Assembly (NCBI RefSeq): GCF_001280085.1
Contig: NZ_LGED01000196.1
Location: 1-64,000 of the forward strand
DNA length: 64,000 bases
Reading direction: 5' to 3'
From: Saccharothrix sp. NRRL B-16348
Lineage (GTDB): Bacteria; Actinomycetota; Actinomycetes; Mycobacteriales; Pseudonocardiaceae
Shown here: positions 8,309 to 14,643 of the stretch, piece after piece
How positions within the stretch are numbered: the stretch's first letter is position 1
How the letters are laid out: every line of letters begins with the position of its first letter
Position numbers and translations under genes: made by a program
Notes under the pieces: generated by a model
The model's database searches: none
Told to the model about the DNA's origin: nothing
Seen by the model: only the letters and a program-made list of their open reading frames with translations

Positions 8309-9012
8309 CGGGCCTCCTCCATCGCGGGCACCAGCAGTTCGGCGCCCGGCGCGAGCAGCATCGGGTCGTCGATGTCGTTGGCCTCGGCGATGACCCGCCA
8401 GGCGGTGGCGTCGCCGTACTCGCGCCACGCGAGCTGCGGCAGGCTGTCGCCGGCCACGACGCGGTGCGTGCGGCGGGCCTCGCGCGACCCGGACGTCGGG
8501 TTCTGGCCGGGCGTGTCGCTGCCCGCCTCCTCGATGGACAGCGAGCACTTCGCGCGCAGCGGCCTGCCGTCGACGTCGAACAGCGAGTAGTCCACCGACA
8601 GGTTCGACAGCACGCCGTCGAACGACGTGGTCTTGGACGTGCCCCACTCGAAGCGGACCCACGGGCTCGCCGGCGTCTTCTTCGCCAGGCTCTTCTTGGT
8701 CGGCACGCAGGCGGTGAGCAGTTGCTCCACCCGCGTCTCGACCGAGTTGTCGTGCGTGGCGGTGGCGTCGAGGAGCACGTCGACCGACAGGTTCCGCGGT
8801 CCGCTGCCGACGAACTCGGGCATCGACGTCTCGTCCGCCAGGCGGGACGGGTTGCGCCGCCACTCGGTGTTCTTGCTCAGCGCCAACGTGTTCGGGTTGA
8901 ACTGGAACTTCACCGTGGCCAGCTTGGCGCCCGGCTTCGCGCCCGCCTGCACGGGCGGTTCCATGATCACGAGCTGGGCGCGGGTGAGGCTCGCCCCCGG
9001 TTTCCCTGCCAT
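8305..9012 (-). CDS. eCIS tube-baseplate adaptor with CIS_tube and LysM domains
   Basis: This 235-residue protein has an N-terminal CIS tube domain (KLATVKFQFNPNTLALSKNTEWRR) and a C-terminal LysM module (HRVVAGDSLPQLAWREYGDATAWRVIAEANDIDDP...LAPGAELLVP). In Afp/PVC particles the equivalent protein (Afp7) joins the inner tube to the spike, with the LysM fold acting inside the baseplate rather than binding peptidoglycan. The start is ATG 9012 behind GAGGA. It overlaps the spike gene by GTGA and follows the second tube gene by 14 bp. Confidence 0.92.
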   Translation of the reverse strand: MAGKPGASLTRAQLVIMEPPVQAGAKPGAKLATVKFQFNPNTLALSKNTEWRRNPSRLADETSMPEFVGSGPRNLSVDVLLDATATHDNSVETRVEQLLTACVPTKKSLAKKTPASPWVRFEWGTSKTTSFDGVLSNLSVDYSLFDVDGRPLRAKCSLSIEEAGSDTPGQNPTSGSREARRTHRVVAGDSLPQLAWREYGDATAWRVIAEANDIDDPMLLAPGAELLVPAMEEAR

Positions 9013-9026
9013 GTCTGATCCTCGTC

Positions 9027-9452
9027 TCAGGACGCGTCGATGCCTTCGTGGGCGAATTCCAACGTCTCCACGGCGGCCTGCGAGTTCGCCGGGTCGAACG
9101 ACGGGCCCTGCCAGCGGACCGGGACGATGCCCTGCACCTGCCAGCCGGCGATCCGGCTGCCGTCCGGGGCGAGGGCGACGATCTCGCCGTCCTTGCGCTC
9201 GACCTTCTTGATGACCTCGTTGAGCCACTTGACGACCTTGGCGGTGTCCGCCGTGACCGGTCGCGTCATGGTGATGTTGGACCAGGTGATGCGGGTGGGC
9301 AGCTGCCAGGCGAACCCGTTGTTGCCGCCCTCGGCGAACTGCTCGACCTCCATCTGCGCGCCCATGCCGTCGCAGGTGTGGAAGGCGCCCAGGTCGTTGC
9401 CCGCGATGGAGAGCTGGAAGAAGACGCTGGTGGCGAAGAGCGTGTCGGACAT
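9027..9452 (-). CDS. eCIS inner tube protein 2 (T4 gp19/Hcp-like)
   Basis: This 141-residue tail tube protein starts MSDTLFATSVFFQLSIAGNDLGAFHTCDGMG and contains the typical WQLPTRITWSNITMTRPVT strand pair and an LEFAHEGI C-terminus, so it belongs to the gp19/Hcp-like fold. It is a divergent second copy beside the tube protein at 12472-12915. In characterised systems the minor tube paralogue forms the first ring or rings on the baseplate, which fits its position next to the LysM adaptor. AGGAGGT lies 5 bases before the ATG. Confidence 0.92.
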   Translation of the reverse strand: MSDTLFATSVFFQLSIAGNDLGAFHTCDGMGAQMEVEQFAEGGNNGFAWQLPTRITWSNITMTRPVTADTAKVVKWLNEVIKKVERKDGEIVALAPDGSRIAGWQVQGIVPVRWQGPSFDPANSQAAVETLEFAHEGIDAS

Positions 9453-9484
9453 CGGTACCTCCTGGTTGGCTCGGGCCGCCGTGG

Positions 9485-11842
9485 TCAGCGGCGGCGGTCG
9501 TGCAACAGGCCCGCGCGCTCGCGACCGTGGCGCAGTTCGGCGCGCAGGAGCCTGCTGAGCGGGTCGAGCAGCCGGCGGGCGAGTTCGTCGAGGTCGGGCC
9601 GTTCCGGTCGGGTCGATCCGGGCCGTGTGGTTGGGGTCGGCCGGTCCTCGGTGTGCTGGGGGATTCGTTGGACGGTGACGGTCGGGATCGCCGGGGTGAC
9701 GCGGTTGGTCTTCTGGACCGGCGTCGGGGCGGTCACGGGCGGGTGGGCGCGGGTGATGGGCTGGTGGGGCGGTTCGGGCGGACCGGCCACCGGCGCCGGC
9801 CGGACCACCGCGCGCTGGACGTGCTGCGTCGGTGTCGTGCGGGGTGGCGCCGGGGCGTGATGCGCGGGTGCCTTGGTCGTCGCGCGTTCGGGCCCGGTGC
9901 TGCCGGAGGGCCGGCGTGTCGCCGAATCCCGGGACGTCCACCGAAGCGGTACCGGCCGGGGCAGGTTCGTGGAGTTCGGCGGGTCGGCGGTGGCGGGGGA
10001 GACCAGTGGCCGCCGGTTCGGGATCAGGGGGGCCGTGGCGAGGTGGCGTTGCACGGCCGGGCGGGTCAGCTGGGCGACCGGCAGCTTCGCCTGGCCGGGT
10101 GACGTCTTGGTCGGGGCGGCGCTGGTGGGCGGGTTGTCGGCGGGTGCTTGTCGTTGTGCCGTGGGTTGGGTTGATCTGGTTGCGGTGGGTGGCACTTCTT
10201 GGCGCTGCACCACGGCGCTGGCTGGTAGTTGCGTCAGCGGTGGGCCCAGGACCGGTCCGGTTCTCGGCTTGACGTGGGTGGAGGGGCTGGCGGGGCGATG
10301 TGCCGGTCGTGGTGTGCCTTGGCCGGTTACCGGGATGCGTTGGACTACGGCGTCGGCGGGCATCCGCACCAGGGGCGCACCCAGCATCGGCTCCGTTCTC
10401 GAAGTGCGTGGTGGTTGCCGGTCCGGTGACGATCGTTCGGGCGAGGTGACTGTGGGTTCGGGCGGCGCGGCGGTGGTCGGTTCGTGCGGCACGGGTGTCG
10501 TCGATGTCGGATGGGATGCGGACCGGCGCTGCACCGCCGGCCCGCTCCCCGCCCGCGCGACCGGGATTGGCCGAAGGGGCGTCACCTCTCGGCGCGCCAC
10601 GGTCAGCGGTGCGCCAAGCGGGTGCAGGGGGACCGGTGTGGTGGCCGGTGACCGCTGTGCGATCACGGGCTTCGGGGCGATCGAGCCGGAAGGGGCAATC
10701 GGACGGACCGGGCTGACCGGTGCGATCGGGGTGATTGGACTGGCTGGGGCGACCGGATCGGCTGGACCGGCTGGACCGGCTGGGGCGATCGGGGTGGCTG
10801 GATTGGTTGGGGCGACCGGGCTGGAAGGGACAATTGGGCGGACCGGTGCGATTGAGCTGGCGGGAGAGGCCGCTGACCGCTGCGCGACTGTTGGCCTTTG
10901 GTCGGCTTGGCTCGCTTGACTTGCTTGGCTGGCCTGCCCCGGCTGACTCGCTTGCCCCGCCTGGCTCGTTTGAGTCGCTTGGCCTGCTTGAGTCGCTTGG
11001 GCCGCGTGGCTCGCCTGGTTGGGCTGGCTCGCTTGCCTGGACTTTTCCGCCGCGCTGGCCTGACCAATCTGGCGGACCGGGCTGGCCGCCGACCGCTGCG
11101 CGACTATTGGCAGCTTGTCGGTCGGGCTCGGTCGGGCCGTCTTATCGACCCGGACGGCTTCGCCTCCCTGACCCACCCGGCTGCCCTGACTCCCTTGGCC
11201 CGCCACCTGGCCGACTTGGCCGACACCGGTCTGGCCGACACCGACTTGGCCGGCCTGGCTGGCGGGTGACCGCTGCGCGACTGTTTGCAGTTGGCCCGCC
11301 TGGCTCGGCCGGTCAGCCAAGCCCGCTGGACCTGGCTGGCTCGGCCGTTCCGTTTGATCCGCTTGAGCTGCCTGGCCCATCCGGCTGGTCTGGCTGGTCG
11401 CTGATCGCTGGGTGACCGTTGGCTTCCGGTCGATCCCGCCGGTCGGAGGCGCAGTGCTGTGGGCAGGGCTGTCGGTCGTGCTGCCGGTCGTGCCGGTGGG
11501 TGTCTGGGAAGGCGGCGGGCCAGGAGTGGCGGGCAGTGCGAACGTGAGCTGGTCGTTCCCCGCCCGCCCGCTGGGCTCGCCGGTCGGCCGTGCCAAGCCG
11601 TGCATCACGCCCACCGGAGCGCCGGGCAGGACCGCGTGGCCGAGTTGTCCGCTCAACGTGTGGTCCTGCCACGCCGCCAGGCCACCTCGGAACCGGAGGC
11701 CGTCGCTCACCGCGATGCCCTTGCGCTGGATCACCCCCGCCATCGGGCGGGTCGCGCGCCAGCCGCCGTCGGAATCACGGCGGAGCGCCGGAGCAGGCGG
11801 CTCGGGCACGGTCTTGCGGCGGAACCTGTCCCAGAAGCCCAT
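9485..11842 (-). CDS. Large disordered repeat protein of the eCIS locus with 13 QR motifs
   Basis: I do not recognise a family for this 785-residue protein. Residues 1-85 look ordered (MGFWDRFRRK; then WRATRPMAGVIQRKGIAVSDGL and FRGGLAAWQDHTLSGQLGHAVLPGAPVGVMHGL). Residues 100-740 are Pro/Ser/Thr/Gln/Ala-rich and probably unstructured. Residues 750-785 form a charged helix (LDELARRLLDPLSRLLRAEL, then RHGRERAGLL). A hydrophobic-QR motif (VAQRS, VVQRI, AVQRH) recurs at Gln 39, 145, 190, 249, 321, 396, 438, 501, 546, 563, 598, 675 and 725. It lies between the DUF6760 and second tube genes, where a tape measure or cargo-loading factor would fit. Gene boundaries are clear: ATG 11842 behind GGGGGG, and the stop is 32 bp before the tube gene. 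Confidence 0.85.
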   Translation of the reverse strand: MGFWDRFRRKTVPEPPAPALRRDSDGGWRATRPMAGVIQRKGIAVSDGLRFRGGLAAWQDHTLSGQLGHAVLPGAPVGVMHGLARPTGEPSGRAGNDQLTFALPATPGPPPSQTPTGTTGSTTDSPAHSTAPPTGGIDRKPTVTQRSATSQTSRMGQAAQADQTERPSQPGPAGLADRPSQAGQLQTVAQRSPASQAGQVGVGQTGVGQVGQVAGQGSQGSRVGQGGEAVRVDKTARPSPTDKLPIVAQRSAASPVRQIGQASAAEKSRQASQPNQASHAAQATQAGQATQTSQAGQASQPGQASQASQASQADQRPTVAQRSAASPASSIAPVRPIVPSSPVAPTNPATPIAPAGPAGPADPVAPASPITPIAPVSPVRPIAPSGSIAPKPVIAQRSPATTPVPLHPLGAPLTVARREVTPLRPIPVARAGSGPAVQRRSASHPTSTTPVPHEPTTAAPPEPTVTSPERSSPDRQPPRTSRTEPMLGAPLVRMPADAVVQRIPVTGQGTPRPAHRPASPSTHVKPRTGPVLGPPLTQLPASAVVQRQEVPPTATRSTQPTAQRQAPADNPPTSAAPTKTSPGQAKLPVAQLTRPAVQRHLATAPLIPNRRPLVSPATADPPNSTNLPRPVPLRWTSRDSATRRPSGSTGPERATTKAPAHHAPAPPRTTPTQHVQRAVVRPAPVAGPPEPPHQPITRAHPPVTAPTPVQKTNRVTPAIPTVTVQRIPQHTEDRPTPTTRPGSTRPERPDLDELARRLLDPLSRLLRAELRHGRERAGLLHDRRR
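10680..11050. repeat. Low-complexity repeat block inside the 785-residue protein gene
   Basis: Two degenerate tandem arrays lie side by side. From about 10890 to 11050 the minus strand encodes QAxQAxQ triplet repeats (9-nt period). From about 10680 to 10880 it encodes PIAPxGPAGPAxP-type Pro-Ala repeats (9- to 18-nt period). On the plus strand they appear as serial GGCTGG, GCTTGG and GACCGG units. Such arrays are prone to slippage, so length variation between strains is expected. Confidence 0.8.
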
Positions 11843-11846
11843 CGGG

Positions 11847-12005
11847 TCACCCCCCTTCGTTCACCCTGGTGTTGATGCGTGCGATCTCGCGGACCCAGCG
11901 CCTGCGCTCGTGGTGCTCCAAGTCGAGGATCTGGCCCCGTTCCCAGTGGAAGTGGTAGGCCACGTACGCGACCTCCTCGTGCAGCCGGTCGGCCGCGTAC
12001 GTCAC
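11847..12005 (-). CDS. DUF6760 small eCIS protein
   Basis: The 52-residue protein (start VTYAADRLHEEVAYVAYHF) has the run WERGQILDLEHHERRRWVREI, which I recognise as the DUF6760 family found in actinobacterial and cyanobacterial eCIS loci. The start is GTG 12005, overlapping the preceding stop by GTGA. A longer frame exists, but its extra residues are Arg/Gly noise overlapping the upstream gene. The protein is small, charged and probably helical. It sits just before the large disordered protein, so a chaperone or assembly role for that product is plausible but unproven. Confidence 0.82.
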   Translation of the reverse strand: MTYAADRLHEEVAYVAYHFHWERGQILDLEHHERRRWVREIARINTRVNEGG

Positions 12006-12472
12006 GATTCCCCCAGGCGACCACCGGCCAGGTCGACCTCGAACCCGCTGCCGCACGACGGGCAGGTCACGCCGGCGCGGGTGTGCCCCTCGCTGTTGAT
12101 CCGCCGGTAGAAGTCCTGGAGGAACGCGATGTCCGTGGCGTACATCCGTTCCACCACGCCGACGTTCACCTCGTCCACGGCGCCCAGCTCGGTGATCACC
12201 ATGCTGAGCAGCAGCACGCTGAGGTAACCCGGGTTCTCCTTGACCCGCAGGTCGATCTGCGGTCGCAGCTCGTCCCGGGCCGTCGCCAGCCGCATCCGCC
12301 CGTGGCGGTGCACCACGCCCTCGCCGTCCACGTAGCCGCGCGGCAGCTCGAACTCGAACTCGGTGCGCAGCGCCGGTTCCCGGGCCGGGGAAGAGCGCCC
12401 GACCCCTCCAGCCGCGTCGACCGGCTCGGCCAGCTCGTCCAGCGAGTCGAGCCCGATCACCCGACGCCTCAT
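12002..12472 (-). CDS. eCIS assembly protein with C-terminal CxxC motif
   Basis: The 156-residue protein starts MRRRVIGLDSLDEL, has a central beta/helix core (ELRPQIDLRVKENPGYLSVLLLSMVITELGAVDEVN) and ends with CPSCGSGFEVDLAG. This family lies after the major tube gene in many actinobacterial eCIS loci, in the position of a tail assembly chaperone. I cannot assign a biochemical role. A single CxxC could form half of a shared zinc site. Overlaps on both sides (TGATG with the tube gene, GTGA with DUF6760) show tight translational coupling. Confidence 0.75.
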   Translation of the reverse strand: MRRRVIGLDSLDELAEPVDAAGGVGRSSPAREPALRTEFEFELPRGYVDGEGVVHRHGRMRLATARDELRPQIDLRVKENPGYLSVLLLSMVITELGAVDEVNVGVVERMYATDIAFLQDFYRRINSEGHTRAGVTCPSCGSGFEVDLAGGRLGES

Positions 12473-12915
12473 CAGTCCTCCAGGGTGATGTCCTCGAAGG
12501 TGATGGTCACCTTCTCCAACGCGGCACTGGACTCGCCCGCCTTGAGCGACGGGCCCTCCCAGCGGCTGACCCACCCGTTGACCAGGTTCAGCCGCCGCTC
12601 GGTCTCGCCCTTGCTGTTCATGATCTCGATGGTGATGTTCTGGCGCGCCGTCTCGACGTCACCCTTGTTCACCGTCTCCTTGAGCCACTTGGTGAACTCC
12701 TTGCTCTTGTCCATCCCCCTGGTGACCGTGATCTCGCCGCCCTTGCGGGCGCCGGGCTGCTTGCGCAGCAACGGCTTGCCCTGAGGGGTCACCTGCGAGA
12801 TCTCGACCACGTCCTCCTCGATCGTCACCCCGCTGACCTCCTGCAAGGACTCGACCATGTACGCGCCGAGCTGGAGGCCGAAGATGTGGGTGGAGAGAGC
12901 GTCGCCGTCTGCCAT
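12472..12915 (-). CDS. eCIS inner tube protein 1 (major tail tube)
   Basis: This 147-residue gp19/Hcp-like tail tube protein begins MADGDALSTHIFGLQLGAYMVESLQEVSG. It contains GGEITVTRGMDKSKEFTKWLKETVNKGDVETA and ends ALEKVTITFEDITLED, typical of Afp1-type tube subunits. It lies 31 bp after the sheath stop in the classical sheath-tube order, so it is the likely major tube subunit. The paralogue at 9027-9452 would be the baseplate-proximal form. Confidence 0.93.
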   Translation of the reverse strand: MADGDALSTHIFGLQLGAYMVESLQEVSGVTIEEDVVEISQVTPQGKPLLRKQPGARKGGEITVTRGMDKSKEFTKWLKETVNKGDVETARQNITIEIMNSKGETERRLNLVNGWVSRWEGPSLKAGESSAALEKVTITFEDITLED

Positions 12916-12946
12916 GACTGGTGCTGCCTTTCCGGATCCGCGCGGG

Positions 12947-14467
12947 CTATTCGCTGACGAGGCTGGTGTTGTCGGAGAACTGGGCGAGGCGGAAGACCAC
13001 GAACTCGGCGGGCTTCACCGGCGCGACGCCGATCTCGCACACCACCTGGCCGAGGTCGACGGACTCCGGCGGGTTGTTGTCGCGGTCGCACTTGACGTAG
13101 AACGCCTCGTCCGGCGTGCGGCCGAACAGCGCGCCCTGACGCCACTGCTCGGTGAGGAACGCGGTGATGTTGCGCCGGATGCCGGCCCACAGCCGGTCGT
13201 CGTTGGGCTCGAACACCACCCACTGCGTGCCCAGGAGGATCGACTCCTCCAGGTAGTTGAACAGCCGCCGCACGTTCAGGTAGCGCCACGCCGGGTCGGA
13301 CGACAGCGTGCGCGCGCCCCAGATGCGGATGCCGCGGCCGGGGAACGTGCGCACGCAGTTCACGCCGACCGGGTTCAACAGGTCCTGCTCGCTCTTGCTC
13401 AGCGCGACCTCCAGGTCGACCGCGCCGCGGATGACCTCGTTGGCCGGCGCCTTGTGCACCCCGCGTTCGGTGTCGCTGCGCGCCCACACGCCGGCGACGT
13501 GACCGGACGGCGGCACGAACGCGTTGCGACCGCTCGCCGGGTCGAAGACCTTGATCCACGGGTAGTACAGGGTGGCGTAGCGGGAGTCGTGGTTCGCCTC
13601 CTCCATCCGCCACTTGTGCACGCGCTGCGGCGACATCCCGGGCGGCGCGTCCAGCACCGCGACCCGGTCGCCCATCTGCTCGCAGTGCGAGATGACGGCC
13701 GCCTGCACCGTCTGCACGCCCTCCAGGTCGATGAGGCCGCGCCGGTAGGCGCTCATCAGGTCGGGCACCGCCACCATCGTGACCTCGTCGACGTTCTCCA
13801 GGCCGCCGAACCCGGTGCGCGCCGCGGCGTCGCCGACGTACTCCTGCGCGTCGAGCTTCACCGGCGCGGGCGCCTTGCCGGCGGCGGGCAACGGGACGGA
13901 CTGCTTGTCCGGCCTGGTCAGCGCCGTGCCGGGCTGCTCGGTGACCTCGATCAGCTTTGAGCGCTCGGCGACCTGCGTCACCACGTAGTTCTTGAGGTTC
14001 CTGCGGGTCGACACGTCGAAGGTCTCCACGACCTTGTCGCCCTGGCGGACCAGCAGCTTGAAGCGGTCCTCCGGCGGGTTCTCGCCGTCGGGGTCGGCGA
14101 CCTCGACGGAGACGTCCGGGCCCGCGGCGGGCAGGGCGGAGATCCGCAGCCCGCCCAGCGTCACGGGGACGGGCGCGGCCGGCGCGGTGTCGCCGTTGCC
14201 CGCGGCACCGCCGACCCGCACCACGTACGCCGCGCCACCCCCGTTGGCGAAGTAGCCGTAGACGGCGTGCGGGAGGTAGGCGTCCTCGGTGAACCCGCCG
14301 AAGTCGCGCACGTACTGGTTCCAGTTGGTGACCAGGGTCGGCTGGTGGAACGGTCCCTGTTCGGCGAAGCCGACGAAGGCGGCCACCGCGGTGCCGACTC
14401 CCTCGATCGGCCGGGCACCGGTCTGGACCTCCTCCACGTACACGCCGGGCGAGAGGTACTGCGGCAT
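12947..14467 (-). CDS. eCIS tail sheath protein
   Basis: This 506-residue contractile sheath subunit starts with the hallmark PQYLSPGVYVEEV followed by ARPIEGVGTAVAAFVGFAEQGP. The conserved C-terminal sheath domain includes IRIWGARTLSSDPAWRYLNVRRLFNYLEESI and ends VAPVKPAEFVVFRLAQ. Residues of about 90-200 form an extra surface domain between the two core parts. The start is ATG 14467 behind GAGGAG. A terminator-like hairpin lies upstream, so sheath transcription probably starts in the 130-bp gap before it, making this the first gene of the structural operon. Confidence 0.95.
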   Translation of the reverse strand: MPQYLSPGVYVEEVQTGARPIEGVGTAVAAFVGFAEQGPFHQPTLVTNWNQYVRDFGGFTEDAYLPHAVYGYFANGGGAAYVVRVGGAAGNGDTAPAAPVPVTLGGLRISALPAAGPDVSVEVADPDGENPPEDRFKLLVRQGDKVVETFDVSTRRNLKNYVVTQVAERSKLIEVTEQPGTALTRPDKQSVPLPAAGKAPAPVKLDAQEYVGDAAARTGFGGLENVDEVTMVAVPDLMSAYRRGLIDLEGVQTVQAAVISHCEQMGDRVAVLDAPPGMSPQRVHKWRMEEANHDSRYATLYYPWIKVFDPASGRNAFVPPSGHVAGVWARSDTERGVHKAPANEVIRGAVDLEVALSKSEQDLLNPVGVNCVRTFPGRGIRIWGARTLSSDPAWRYLNVRRLFNYLEESILLGTQWVVFEPNDDRLWAGIRRNITAFLTEQWRQGALFGRTPDEAFYVKCDRDNNPPESVDLGQVVCEIGVAPVKPAEFVVFRLAQFSDNTSLVSE

Positions 14468-14554
14468 GGTCGCTCCTCGTCTGCTCTTCCGCTCTGGCAC
14501 CACAAGCGTCGCCCGCGCACGACGGCGGCGGCAGGACCGGCGGGCCCCGGTCGA

Positions 14555-14571
14555 GGGCATCACCGGTGCCC
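14555..14571. promoter_or_regulatory. GGGCA-N7-TGCCC dyad in the sheath promoter region
   Basis: GGGCA at 14555-14559 and TGCCC at 14567-14571 form an inverted repeat around the palindrome CACCGGTG, about 90 bp upstream of the sheath ATG. Similar GGGCA/TGCCC dyads appear in the promoter region at 21455-21629 and at 23655-23668. It could be an operator for the LuxR-type regulators. Short GC dyads are common in this genome, so confidence is low. Confidence 0.3.
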
Positions 14572-14599
14572 CAACAGGCAATCAGCCGCGTCCGGGCAC

Positions 14600-14634
14600 G
14601 CCGACGAGCGCCCGCGGCGGACGGGCGCTCGGCG
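14600..14634 (-). terminator. Strong hairpin between ATPase and sheath genes
   Basis: GAGCGCCCG (14606-14614) pairs perfectly with CGGGCGCTC (14622-14630) over a 7-base loop, and outer bases extend the stem with a bulge. It lies 10 bp after the AAA+ ATPase stop on the minus strand. No U-run follows, which is usual for actinomycetes. It probably separates the ATPase operon from the sheath operon. Confidence 0.65.
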
Positions 14635-14643
14635 TTCGCGGTG

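Noticed and set aside
10700..11040. CRISPR array candidate in the repeat-rich segment
   Set aside because: Units are short, degenerate and contiguous without unique spacers, and they encode in-frame protein repeats.
10229..11415. Plus-strand frames with WLGRPDRLDRL-type repeats
   Set aside because: They mirror the repeat array of the minus-strand disordered protein. The minus-strand frame has start, stop and operon context.
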